A stretch of 64,000 nt of DNA from NCBI GenBank assembly GCA_002722955.1, contig PBMZ01000183.1:1-64000 (forward strand). The letters run 5' to 3'. Source of the stretch: Planctomycetaceae bacterium (GTDB lineage Bacteria; Planctomycetota; Planctomycetia; Planctomycetales; Planctomycetaceae). This document shows positions 43,858 through 53,135 of the stretch, one piece after another. Both the position numbers and the translations under genes were made by a program. Positions within the stretch are counted from its first letter, which is position 1; every line of letters starts with the position of its first letter. Under the pieces are notes generated by a model. The model worked only from the letters and a program-made list of their open reading frames with translations. It had not been told where the DNA came from and ran no database searches.

Positions 43858-45678
43858 ATGACGGCTCAAAAGAATTTTCAAGTTAACCTACGCGGCATGA
43901 TCGAGTTGCTTTCGGGGCACCTTTATAGTGGTCCACAGGTTTACATTCGCGAGTTACTTCAAAACTGTGTCGACGCCATCACGGCTCGGCAACAGGTCGA
44001 CGCCGAACATGTCGGAGAGATCCGCTTCGAACTTGTCACTGGTGGCGAGGGCTCGCGGCCAACACTGGTTGTATCGGACAACGGCATCGGATTGACCGAA
44101 GACGACCTACACGAATTCTTGGCCACGATTGGGCAGTCTTCGAAGCGCGGGCCTGAGGTGCAGCGCGATACGTTCATCGGGCAATTCGGCATCGGCCTGC
44201 TGTCGGCATTCATGGTTTGCGAGGAACTGGTCGTCATCACTCGCTCAGCCAAGCCAGACTCGAAAACCGTCGAGTGGACTGGCCGCAGCGACGGTACTTA
44301 CCAAGTCCGCGTCTTGGAACACGACTTCGAACCGGGCACGCAGGTCTTTGTGCGGTCTCGCCCCGGCACGGAAGAATTCTTCGAGCCCGACTTCATCATC
44401 AGCCGCGCGAAGTTCTATGGCAGCTACTTGCCACACGACATCCAAGTCCGCTTTGGGGACGAGCGTCGCTTGATCAATGAAACAGCACCGTGGGACATGC
44501 AGTTCGAGAATCGCGACATCGAGCGAGACACACTGCTTCGGATGGGCAAGGAAACGTACGAGATCGACTTCATCGATGCATTCCGCATCAACACAGAAGT
44601 CGGCGGTGTCCAAGGTGTGGCCTTTGTATTGCCGCACTCAGCTAGCGTCGCCTCGAAGCGGGCGCACCAAGTGTACTTGAAGAACATGTTGCTCTCGGAC
44701 CGCTTGGACGATCTGTTGCCAGACTGGGCGTTCTTTGTGCATTGCATCCTGAATGTCACCGACTTGAAGCCAACGGCCTCGCGCGAGTCATTTCACGATG
44801 ACGAGGATCTCGATGCGGCACGCGATGCCATCGGGGCCTCGCTGCGCGGATACTTGGTGGATCTTTCCAAAACCGACAAGGAACGATTGGCGGCCATCAT
44901 CAATTTGCACCACTTACCCATGAAGTCGTTGGCCGTCGATGATGACGACTTCTATAAGATGTTCATCGATTGGCTGCCGTTCGAATCATCGTCGGACACG
45001 ATCACGCTGGGTGAACTCTGCGAGCAGCAAGAGGTGATTCAATACGTACCGTCGCGGGATCAGTTTCGGCAGATTGCGGGAGTTGCCGCGTCGCAGGATA
45101 TGTGCATCATCAATGCAGGGTACACCTGGGATGTCGAGTTGCTGACAAAGATGCCGTACCTGTTTCCCAAGCGGCAGATCGAGCAATTGGACGTGACGCA
45201 ACTTTCGCAGAACTTTCAAGACTTGACGCTGGACGAGCGGGACGAGGTCATGGACTTCTTGCGAACAGCCGCCGCCGCCTTGCAATCGTTCCGTTGTGAG
45301 GCCGACATCCGGCGATACGAGCCGTCCGATCTGCCGACGCTCTACACTGCCAGCGATGAGGCTTCTTTCCTGCGGTCCGTTGATCAAGCCAAAGAATCAG
45401 CCAACGACCTTTGGGGCGGAGTCCTTGATGGATTCAACATTGATCACAGTCGTCGTGCGTGGGCGAACCTGTGCTTTAATTTCTCGAATCCGCTGATCCG
45501 TAAACTGGCGAGTCTCTCGAACCGAGAAATCATCCAGCGGGCTGTCGAGATGTTGTACGTGCAATCGTTGCTCTTGGGACATTACCCGCTGAAGTCGGGC
45601 GAAATGAAGCTGCTGGGTAACGGGATGCTAAAGATGATCGAGTATTGTGTGTCGCTGTCGCCGGAAAACGATGAATAG
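43858..45678 (+). CDS. HSP90 family protein, divergent HtpG-like ATPase
   Basis: 606 residues from the ATG at 43858 (AGGAAC upstream), where homology begins (MTAQKNFQVNLRGMIELLSG). The Bergerat ATP site is intact: RELLQNCVDA with Glu32 and Asn36, SDNGIG with Asp74, and the lid GQFGIGLLSAF (108-118). The middle domain keeps the NVTDLKPTASRESF stretch (SREF-type motif). The protein is shorter than canonical HtpG and its C-terminal dimerisation domain is divergent. This fits the separate bacterial HSP90 class found in actinobacteria and planctomycetes (PRK14083-like). It is flanked by two paralogous helical-repeat genes that may encode its clients or cochaperones. Confidence 0.88.
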   Translation: MTAQKNFQVNLRGMIELLSGHLYSGPQVYIRELLQNCVDAITARQQVDAEHVGEIRFELVTGGEGSRPTLVVSDNGIGLTEDDLHEFLATIGQSSKRGPEVQRDTFIGQFGIGLLSAFMVCEELVVITRSAKPDSKTVEWTGRSDGTYQVRVLEHDFEPGTQVFVRSRPGTEEFFEPDFIISRAKFYGSYLPHDIQVRFGDERRLINETAPWDMQFENRDIERDTLLRMGKETYEIDFIDAFRINTEVGGVQGVAFVLPHSASVASKRAHQVYLKNMLLSDRLDDLLPDWAFFVHCILNVTDLKPTASRESFHDDEDLDAARDAIGASLRGYLVDLSKTDKERLAAIINLHHLPMKSLAVDDDDFYKMFIDWLPFESSSDTITLGELCEQQEVIQYVPSRDQFRQIAGVAASQDMCIINAGYTWDVELLTKMPYLFPKRQIEQLDVTQLSQNFQDLTLDERDEVMDFLRTAAAALQSFRCEADIRRYEPSDLPTLYTASDEASFLRSVDQAKESANDLWGGVLDGFNIDHSRRAWANLCFNFSNPLIRKLASLSNREIIQRAVEMLYVQSLLLGHYPLKSGEMKLLGNGMLKMIEYCVSLSPENDE

Positions 45679-45693
45679 AGGTGGAGTAACAAC

Positions 45694-46797
45694 ATGGACG
45701 CTGAAGAATTTGATCGTCTGTTGGACGAGGCCGCGGGAAGCAAAGAAGGTCCCACAAAGATCGCCATCCTCGAGGAAGCCGTCCGCTTAGCCGATTCGGC
45801 AAATGATGTTGAAGCGGGAATTACCGCGAGAACGTCATTGGTCCAAGCGGCCACATTCGGCGGTGCCGCCGAGAAAGCTTTGGTGGCTTACGCATGGCTG
45901 ACTGCCAAGTACGACGAGGATCCCGACTACTTCGGTGGATACGGAAGCCATACGTTTCATTGGCAGATGAAATGGACCCTTGGTTCGCTGTCGGACTTTC
46001 CAGGAATCTCGCGCGAGCAAATCGAGTCGATGTACGAAGACGCCGAAAAGCGCTTTTAGGTCGCCGGCTACAGTCTGCGCCCGATTTTCAAAGACCGCGC
46101 CGACATCGCCTCAAAGATGGGAGATGTCGAAATCGTTCACACGTACCAAAAACGTTGGAACGAAACACCAAGAGACGAATTGGCGGATTGCCGCGCCTGC
46201 GAATGCAGCACCGATGTCGAACTGCTGGCATTCATTAAGAAAGACGAAGAGGCCATTGAAGCCGCTCAGCCACTATTAAATGGTGAGGAGTCTTGTAGTA
46301 CGGTGCCTCAATCGACCTACGGACACGTCTTGCTGCCATTGATTCGGCCGGGGCGTGCCGAAGAAGCGGCCAAGATTCACTCCAAGGGATATTCCAAAAT
46401 CGCTGGCAATCCCAAGTTCTTGGTCACCGCTTCCGAGCATTTGCAGTTTCTTGTCCACCAACGAAAGCTGGTCAAAGCCGTTCAAGTTCTCGAACGCCAC
46501 TATCCCCTCGTGTTGGAATCCGCGGTGGGGTATGAGCAGTACTATTTCTATCGGGCCGCGCAATTGTTATTTGAAGCTCTGGCACGAAACGGCAGTCGAC
46601 CCACACGGAAGTTTCGCTTTCAGGAAAGCTGCCCAATTTGGCGAGAAGATAGAAGCTACGAAGTTGCGGCGGTCTTGGATTTCTTCTGCGAACAAACCAA
46701 GACGATCGCCCAGCAATTCGACCAGCGAAACGGAAACGACCATTTCTCTCAGCAGGTCGAAGAATACCGCGAGCTTTTTCTTGGCGATTTAGCTTAG
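45694..46797 (+). pseudogene. Helical-repeat (TPR-like) HSP90-neighbour gene, copy 2, with in-frame amber
   Basis: Starts 15 bp after HSP90 with a GGTGGAG ribosome site: MDAEEFDRLLDEAAGSKEG. One frame runs the whole 368 codons to 46797, interrupted only by TAG at codon 122 (46057-46059, after DAEKRF). Homology to copy 1 continues on both sides (VAGYSLRPIFKDRADIASKM downstream). The helical repeats (AKIHSKGYSKIAGNPKFLV, HQRKLVKAVQVLERHYPLVL) look TPR-like. It could be a recent nonsense mutant, an amber-readthrough gene, or a sequencing error. A 226-residue C-terminal part could restart at ATG 46117. Confidence 0.72.
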
Positions 46798-46802
46798 GCA
46801 GC

Positions 46803-46873
46803 TGGCGTCCAGCCTTTAGGCGCTTTAGGAGAGTTGAAGGCCTGCTTTGCGGCTAAAGCCTGGACTCCAACTG
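46803..46873. repeat. Inverted repeat downstream of the HSP90 locus
   Basis: GTCCAGCCTTTAG pairs with CTAAAGCCTGGAC (one mismatch) around a GC-rich middle. It is part of the 420-bp non-coding gap (46798-47219). The gap also holds a terminator and a run of short CCGGAATA-like repeats at about 46978-47030. I see no gene in it. Confidence 0.55.
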
Positions 46874-46890
46874 TCCCGTGTGAAGATTTA

Positions 46891-46921
46891 GAAGCCCGGC
46901 TTTTTCAAAAGGCCGGGCTTC
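46891..46921 (+). terminator. Terminator-like hairpin after the HSP90 locus
   Basis: GAAGCCCGGC-TTTTT-C-AAAAG-GCCGGGCTTC, with one bulge, followed by a short T-rich stretch. It would end transcription of the PhyH-HSP90 unit. It shares its stem with the hairpins at 15886, 33023 and 55125. Confidence 0.65.
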
Positions 46922-47219
46922 GCTCTTTCTGGTAGCCATGCTCAAGCAGGGCTCGCCCGGCGACCGAATAATCATCAATACCGGAATATCTGGCAAAACC
47001 GGAAGATCCGGCATTTTCGGAATAACCGCTACAGTTTACCAAGTCAGACGACGATAAATCGAATAGATCCTCCTCCTGCGCTCGCGGTTCCGTGAGGGCA
47101 ACCCAAAGCTCCTAGGAGTCTGAAACGGGCCAATAAGACTCGTCGACGACACCTAACCCACTTCCTATCAAGCGGTTATGGAGCAGACCGCCTGAGACTT
47201 GTTTTTCAAGGACACTGTG

Positions 47220-48977
47220 ATGCGAATACAACTCAGGTTCGCAGCGATCCTAGGACTGATTTTGCTGACCTCGGGTCTGCAAGAAACATGGGCACAACAA
47301 CCGGGAGCTCCACCTGCTGGCTGGGGGCAACCTCAAGGTGTCCAGCCCGCTGGCTACTCGGCCGGTTTTCCCTATTCATTGCAGGCTCCTGGCAATCCGT
47401 ATTTTGGTGGTTCCCCATCGGATACCTACAGAGCCGGAAGTCCGCCGGCGAGCGCGATGCCTTGGCCGGACGTCAACGGTCCAGACTATAAAGAGAACGT
47501 CTTTCGAGATGGCTGGTGGATCGAAGAATCACGAAGCGGCAAGAACTACAACTTCAGCGTCGAGCTACTTGTTACTCAAACGCGAAAGCCTCAAGGCGTA
47601 TTTGGTGACGAACGAGCACAAACTTACTTTCAGCTAATCGAAGACGCGTTGATGGACTCTGACATCGACGACGATGTCCTTGCCCTGTTCCAATCCGACG
47701 ATCTTTTGGGAACGGTGTCCCCGAACTTCTTTGATCGCGTCAACTTTGCGGATGAATTCGGTGACCTGAATTCGCTGGGAACTCGGATGACATTGGAGAT
47801 CACGAATCCCGACGATTCGGGGCTCATCCTTAGCGGTTGGTGGTCTTCGGATCCCACCGAGCAATTTGATGCTCGCAGCGACGTTCATCAATCTCGAGGA
47901 ACCGAGCCGGAGCTGTTGGAGTTCTTGTTGGACAACCCACTGGGAATTCTGGCTGACATCTCACCTCTCGATCCCGACGAAGTCCTACAAAACAACCTTC
48001 TCAACCTTCGCGGTATTCCGCTGGACGATGGAACGATTCGAACGTTCGACAACGGAATCAACATTGGTGGTGTCACGGCGCCGTTTGACTTGCAATTCCT
48101 TTTAGAAATTCAAACCGAGTCCTATTCAGGTAACGTCGCTTGGATGATGGCTCCAGTTTACAACAACGGATACTTCAAGCTGCGACCCGTGGTTGGCATT
48201 CGTGCAATCTACCTGCGCGAAGAATTGGCCTTTAGCGGCCGAGATAGTGGTTTGGTTTACGACTCTGAAGATGACGCGACGGACCCGTTCCTTGCCGATG
48301 TCAAACTACACTCGACACCCAACGGTGTTGATGACGATGGCGATGGCATCATCGACAACGCTGGTCTGGTGGAAGACGATCCCAGTGGCGGAATGGGTGG
48401 TGGCGGCGGCGGTGCTGACGACGTTCGCTTCATTCAGTTTCGTATCCAAGACCCGAACTTCCCGCCGTTGGACACAACACTGAATAATCGTGTTCGCAGC
48501 TACTTGCTGGGTCCGGAAGTTGGATTCCGCTACGACTTTAGCGGTAAAACTATTGGAATCTCGGGCATGACCAAGGTCGGCTTGATGGCCAATGCTGAGC
48601 GAATCTCGCTGGCAGGTAACAACTTTGCCATGACGACTCGAGACAACAACTTCATCCCATCGACGCCGGAAAACAACCAACCGAACCGATTCAACGACAC
48701 GGAACGTCACATTCACGTGTCGCCGATGTTCGAGACTTCGTTGTTCGTCAACGCTCCGGTATTTCAGTACTTGCCCGTGCTTCGCCGCTTCAAACTCTTC
48801 AGCGAAGCCAATCTCCGAGTCGGCTACACGTTCACGTACATCGACCATGTCGCTCGCCCCAGCGAGAGCATCGAGTACACAGCCAACCCGGCAATGGGCC
48901 TGTTCCCATCAATCGACACCGATCGACACCGCTGGACCATCGGAAGCTACAGCTTCGCAATTAACTGGAATTGGTAG
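47220..48977 (+). CDS. BBP7-like outer-membrane beta-barrel protein
   Basis: 585 residues from the ATG at 47220 (AAGGAC 8 nt before). Signal peptide (about 1-25, ends ETWAQ), then a Pro/Gly/Tyr-rich segment (to about 70). A long beta-rich domain follows, with alternating hydrophobic strands ending in SYSFAINWNW. The aromatic final residue is the usual outer-membrane barrel signature. A calcium-loop motif (NGVDDDGDGIIDN, about 370) and a poly-Gly stretch lie in a loop. It resembles planctomycete BBP7/porin-like proteins. Its role could be a structural barrel or a porin. Confidence 0.72.
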   Translation: MRIQLRFAAILGLILLTSGLQETWAQQPGAPPAGWGQPQGVQPAGYSAGFPYSLQAPGNPYFGGSPSDTYRAGSPPASAMPWPDVNGPDYKENVFRDGWWIEESRSGKNYNFSVELLVTQTRKPQGVFGDERAQTYFQLIEDALMDSDIDDDVLALFQSDDLLGTVSPNFFDRVNFADEFGDLNSLGTRMTLEITNPDDSGLILSGWWSSDPTEQFDARSDVHQSRGTEPELLEFLLDNPLGILADISPLDPDEVLQNNLLNLRGIPLDDGTIRTFDNGINIGGVTAPFDLQFLLEIQTESYSGNVAWMMAPVYNNGYFKLRPVVGIRAIYLREELAFSGRDSGLVYDSEDDATDPFLADVKLHSTPNGVDDDGDGIIDNAGLVEDDPSGGMGGGGGGADDVRFIQFRIQDPNFPPLDTTLNNRVRSYLLGPEVGFRYDFSGKTIGISGMTKVGLMANAERISLAGNNFAMTTRDNNFIPSTPENNQPNRFNDTERHIHVSPMFETSLFVNAPVFQYLPVLRRFKLFSEANLRVGYTFTYIDHVARPSESIEYTANPAMGLFPSIDTDRHRWTIGSYSFAINWNW

Positions 48978-49029
48978 ACGACCTCGTTTAAGGCTTTCCG
49001 AACAATTCGCCTCGCCAACTTTGGCCGTG

Positions 49030-49200
49030 ATGCTGTGGACCAGTGCACGGACGCTGAGCATTTTTGTGCGGGCGCTGCTGATCCTATCGACCATCTTGAA
49101 TTACGCGTCAATCTATCTCACCAGTCTCGATCTGCGGGATCGATACCAGGAGACCTCAACCCAACACGTTGAAACGCGTGAGTTAGCTCAGCAGGCTTAG
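49030..49200 (+). CDS. Possible 56-residue membrane protein
   Basis: MLWTSARTLSIFVRALLILS continues with TILNYASIYL, one or two hydrophobic helices, then a polar tail (DLRDRYQETSTQHVETRELA). Ribosome-site support is weak. Its end overlaps the open frame of the next pseudogene. It could be a real small membrane protein or a chance ORF between an outer-membrane gene and decayed genes. Confidence 0.3.
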   Translation: MLWTSARTLSIFVRALLILSTILNYASIYLTSLDLRDRYQETSTQHVETRELAQQA

Positions 49201-50844
49201 AGCTCTTTCTATCTGCGTCGCGTTATCGGTGCCGGCTCACCGTTTTCGGTCGGATGCGAATACCACCGTCCTGTACCACTTCGACGAAGGCAAGGGCGAT
49301 GTCCTGAAAGACTCATCCGGCAACGATCATCACGGAAAGAGCGTCGGGGCGAATTGGGTGCAAGTCAGCGATGTGCCGCCCGTCAATGCGTCATCACTGA
49401 CACCGAACGCGGTCGCCCGATGGGTCATCAACTCAGATGGCACGGTGACAACCAAATTCAATGACTTCTCCGGGCACGTCGTCCACGAGGAGTTCATCGG
49501 AACGATCGATGCATTGCCTGAAAATCCGTCGGAGATTGAAGCAGTCTTCCTTCCGGTCAAGACGCGGGCGACGGCGGAACGCATCGGCGATCTCGCACAA
49601 TTAAGAGGCCTTAATGGTTTGTTTCTCGATTTCGCTGAGGACGGTCATGTCGAAAGTGACCTGTCAGGCTTGGCCAGACTTCAGTCGCTGCAGTATCTGG
49701 TGGTGAAGTCACTGAACCGGACTCATCGAGGCAACCGTCTGGACGGTCAGTGGATGAAACAACTCCGTGGCCTTTCGAATCTAAATAGACTGGAACTTCC
49801 GTTCGTAGGTGTCACGGATTCCGACCTTGTCCATCTCAAAGGACTCACTTCTCTGGAATATCTCTCGCTCCACGGCACGGAAATCAGCGACGCCGGTATC
49901 GGTCAGGTCGTTCCGCTGAGGAAACTGAAAAGCCTTGGTGTCGGGGCCACTCACGTCGGAGACGATGGCCGGAAACAGATTGCCAGTATGACAAGCCTTC
50001 AGGAATTGGTTGCTTCCGAAGTGAGTATCACGGACGTCGGTCTGCCGCATCTGAGAATACTGAACAAACTTATCCATCTCTATATTCAGAGAACGAAAGT
50101 TACGGCCGCCGGAGTATCGAAGCTGCGCCAATCGCTGCCGGCATGCGACATTCATTCGGACTTCGATGGCAACGTTGATCTCAATCGCGGTCTCATCGGG
50201 CATTGGAATTTCGATGAGGCACGGGGAACGGCGGCGAAAGACTCATCTGCCAACGGACATCACGCCACACTCAAGAGTATGGACGAGTCCGCCTGAGTCA
50301 ACGAGAACTTGCCGTCGCTAACAGGCAACAAAAGTGCATTGGAATTCGATGGCATCGATGATGCAGTGGCCTTGCCCGACATGGGAGAGAAACAGCAGGT
50401 GTCGATATGTTTTTGGATTCAAGGGGATGGGAATCAATCGAACATCATCGGCAGTGATCCAACCGTCGCTCGTCAGACTACTTTTAATTTGCTGCGAACG
50501 GCACGCCGACTTCAAATCAAACGAAACAACTATTTGTGGATGTTCAAAGATGTTGATTTTGAGGACAACGAATGGACCTTCATTGTCGTGACGGCCGACG
50601 TTCAAGCTAAACAATTTAACGTCTTCGCCAATGGCAAACGGTGTGAGTCATTATTCGGTGAACTCGTCAACAGAGTGTTTGAGCCGGGTTCTTCCGTCCA
50701 TCCTGCCGCGTGGAAACCAATTTCGTTGCCCCACCAGATAAGCGGAAAACAACCGTTCAAGGGCATGTAGACGAAGTTCGAGTCTACGACCGCGTGCTGA
50801 GCGAACAGGAGATCGCCGCGCTAACGGCGAAGACGCGCCTTTGA
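49187..50844 (+). pseudogene. Leucine-rich repeat / LamG gene, broken
   Basis: The reading frame is open from 49187 but has no start before LSICVALSVPAH, a truncated signal peptide. It encodes a half LamG (VLYHFDEGKGDVLKDSSGND) and then leucine-rich repeats (about 49550-50150: LTSLEYLSLHGTEISDAGIG, LQELVASEVSITDVGLPHL). A second LamG begins with GLIGHWNFDEARGTAAKDSS. An in-frame TGA (50294-50296) interrupts before KSALEFDGIDDAVALPDM. A further frameshift near 50766 separates QPFKGM from DEVRVYDRVLSEQEIAAL. Intact homologues are large secreted carbohydrate-associated proteins of planctomycetes. Confidence 0.7.
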
Positions 50845-50898
50845 TCTCGAACAGTTCTTGGATCAGGCCATAATCGCCTCAAGCCGGAGCTCTTGAAA

Positions 50899-51885
50899 AT
50901 GCTTAAGACGTTCAACGAAAGATTGCTGAGCATTCTGTTTTCGTTCCAGGTCTTGATTGCTTCTTCGTTGTTGGCTCAAGAAGACGGCGGCCAACAGCAA
51001 GCTACCACACCAGAACAAACGATTCGGGAAGCGGCCAGTCGATCGATTCGTTTGTTGGACCGATGTGCCACCACATACCTGGAAGAATCCGATTGTTTGT
51101 CCTGCCATCATCAGACGATGGCGCTGATGGTTTTCAAGACAGCTCGGAAAGCCGGCTTTGATATCGACAACGAGAAGCCGCAGAAACAAGTCGAAAGATT
51201 GTTCGAGTTTTACGATTCACGTCGTGAACGGTTTGCTCCCAAGGACCTCAAGTATCCCGTCACACCACTTGGCAGACGATCTGACCGAGCTAATGACGAC
51301 GGCGATGCTGAAGCTCCACAGAGACCTTGGCCATTGGAAGCGTCGCGATTATCGCCCACCGGCGGCCGCCAGTTCCTTCACATCGAACTATGTTGCGATC
51401 CGTGGTTTGAATCGCTATGGCACAAAGGAGCAGCCGAAACAAATCGCAACTCGCGCAGCAGCAGTCAAGAAGCGGCTCGCCAAGACTCCCACCCGCGATA
51501 CGGAAGATCAAGTCTTCCGACTGCGGCTTGCTTTCGAATTGAAGATGCCAGAGAGCAAGCGAAAAGAGTTCGTCCAACGGTTGCAAAAGGAACAGCACAA
51601 AAACGGCGGCTGGTCTTAGAAGCCTGACATGAAACCGGATGCCTACGCGACGGGCACAGTTCTCGTCGCCTTGTGTGAAACCGTTCAAGTCGCTCGCGAC
51701 GATCCATCCTGGCAGCGTGGCATGAATATCTCATGCAAACGGTTCATGGCACGTTGAGACCAGATCGAAGCCGGTTCAATCATTCTTTGACACGGACTTT
51801 CCCCACGGAAAAGACCAATACATTTCGGCTTACGCAACAGGTTGGTCGGCAACGGCACTGTTGCTGTCGCTAACTACTGATTAGC
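50899..51885 (+). pseudogene. Squalene-cyclase-like protein with CxxCH motif, broken
   Basis: Starts MLKTFNERLLSILFSFQVLI (signal peptide), then DCLSCHHQTMALMVFKTARK, a CxxCH typical of a planctomycete group with prenyltransferase/squalene-oxidase repeats. A frameshift near 51265 moves to LADDLTELMTTAMLKLHRDL. TAG at 51617-51619 interrupts after NGGWS, continuing KPDMKPDAYATGTVLVALCE. A later shift leads to FFDTDFPHGKDQYISAYATG, with a final stop at 51883-51885. The order of these pieces matches an alpha-alpha barrel protein end to end. Three or more lesions mean no functional product. Confidence 0.72.
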
Positions 51886-51900
51886 GGATGGCACAAGCGG

Positions 51901-52971
51901 CTAAAACTGAAAGTCGTCGATATTCTCTTTGTTGAACACTAGTGGCTGGCCAAGGATGACTTCTTGGCCTTTGACTTTGACGCCGTCGATTCGTCCGACT
52001 TGGAGTTCCACGCCGTCCAGGTCTCCGGAAACCCTCCATTGGTCGGTAGCCAACATAAAAGCCATGTGGACGGTTAGATAACCGAGGTCGTCGACGTTAA
52101 AAAGTGCGAACTCTTTGACGGTGTCGTTCTTGACGTAATCTCTCATCAAGCTCGGCATGCTCAAACCGGTCACACAGATTTCACCCGACTTGCCGACGTC
52201 CTGAACGGCCTTTGCCGCCGCTGGAAGCGCCACGGATGTGATCGCCCAGATGCCTTTCAAGTCACTTTGTGCTTCGAGCAGATTCGCCGTTTGTGTTCTT
52301 GCCTTGCGTTCATTCTCGGTGGGATAAAGCGTCTCTAACAATTCACACTCGGGATGCTCCTCTTTCAATCGAGGAAGCATCAAGCTCATCCAAGTATTTT
52401 GATTGGCGGCCGTTGTTGTGCCGCTGATGATCACGAATTTGCCCCGCAGTTTTCCATCGTCGTCGGCCGCGCCTTTGATCATCATGTCGATCAGCGTGTT
52501 GGCGATGCCTTCGTTTGGTGTGTGATTGACGAATAGTTGTCGCGCCGATGATTCGGCGGCATCTGTGTCCCACGTCAAGACAGTACAACCTGTATCACGA
52601 GCATCTTTTAGCGTCGGCGCAATCGAATCCGGATCGTTGGGAGCGACCGCGATTACGTCAAACCCTTGAGCAACCCACGTGTTGATCATTTCGGCTTGTT
52701 GTTCGACATTGTCCTCGGTGGGACCGTCATAGACTAACTCGACGCCTAGCTCTTCGGCGGCATCCTTCGCACCTCGGCCGGTTGCGTCGAAGAATGAGAT
52801 ACCCATCAATTTGGGCATCATACCGATCTTGATCCTATCAAACTTGCTTGGCGGCTGGGCAGAAGTGTTGGGCTCAGGTTCAGGCGTCGAGTCACTCGAA
52901 CTACAACCCATAGCGGATAACATCAGTGTCACGAGAAACGTTGTGGCGATGAAAGCTTGAATGTGCTTCAT
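51901..52971 (-). CDS. Sugar ABC transporter substrate-binding lipoprotein, RhaS-like
   Basis: 356 residues. Signal peptide with a lipobox (LSAMGC, Cys23), then a two-lobed periplasmic binding protein of the Peripla_BP_4 class (IKIGMMPKLMGISFFDATGR; VIAVAPNDPDSIAPTLKDAR; TVLTWDTDAAESSARQLFVN). This subgroup includes rhamnose (RhaS) and autoinducer-2 (LsrB) binding proteins. The cognate permease and ATPase genes are not adjacent, which is unusual. They may be upstream elsewhere or the protein may serve as a receptor. Transcribed away from the sulfatase side, with a family A repeat between. Confidence 0.85.
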   Translation of the reverse strand: MKHIQAFIATTFLVTLMLSAMGCSSSDSTPEPEPNTSAQPPSKFDRIKIGMMPKLMGISFFDATGRGAKDAAEELGVELVYDGPTEDNVEQQAEMINTWVAQGFDVIAVAPNDPDSIAPTLKDARDTGCTVLTWDTDAAESSARQLFVNHTPNEGIANTLIDMMIKGAADDDGKLRGKFVIISGTTTAANQNTWMSLMLPRLKEEHPECELLETLYPTENERKARTQTANLLEAQSDLKGIWAITSVALPAAAKAVQDVGKSGEICVTGLSMPSLMRDYVKNDTVKEFALFNVDDLGYLTVHMAFMLATDQWRVSGDLDGVELQVGRIDGVKVKGQEVILGQPLVFNKENIDDFQF

Positions 52972-53023
52972 GATTAGTCACTTGAATGAGTTGGCGTGTA
53001 GTCTTAGAGGCAGAGGTTACCAA

Positions 53024-53113
53024 CGCCCCTGAGTTTACCTCAGGGGCTCTCGCGTCTTTGCACTAGATGCTGGTAGTGCAGAAACGTGAGTACCGACGTA
53101 AAGGCGGGGGCGG
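53024..53113. repeat. Palindromic repeat family A, degenerate copy 3
   Basis: The CCCCTGAG/CTCAGGGG hairpin (53026-53046) and left arm (53047-53065) are well kept. The right arm (53074-53090) and the final CCCCCGAC hairpin are eroded (missing the C run). It is more than 43 kb from the other two copies and lies between the sugar-binding lipoprotein and sulfatase genes. Confidence 0.75.
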
Positions 53114-53135
53114 CAATTTCTTGTCGCCGCTTGCT

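Noticed and set aside
46978-47030. CCGGAATA-like short repeats as a functional site
   Set aside because: The copies are few and irregular; I could not define a unit or a spacing.
42714-51885. Reassigned TAG codon in this organism
   Set aside because: Several intact genes in the window end in TAG, and the broken genes also have frameshifts and a TGA, which reassignment would not explain.
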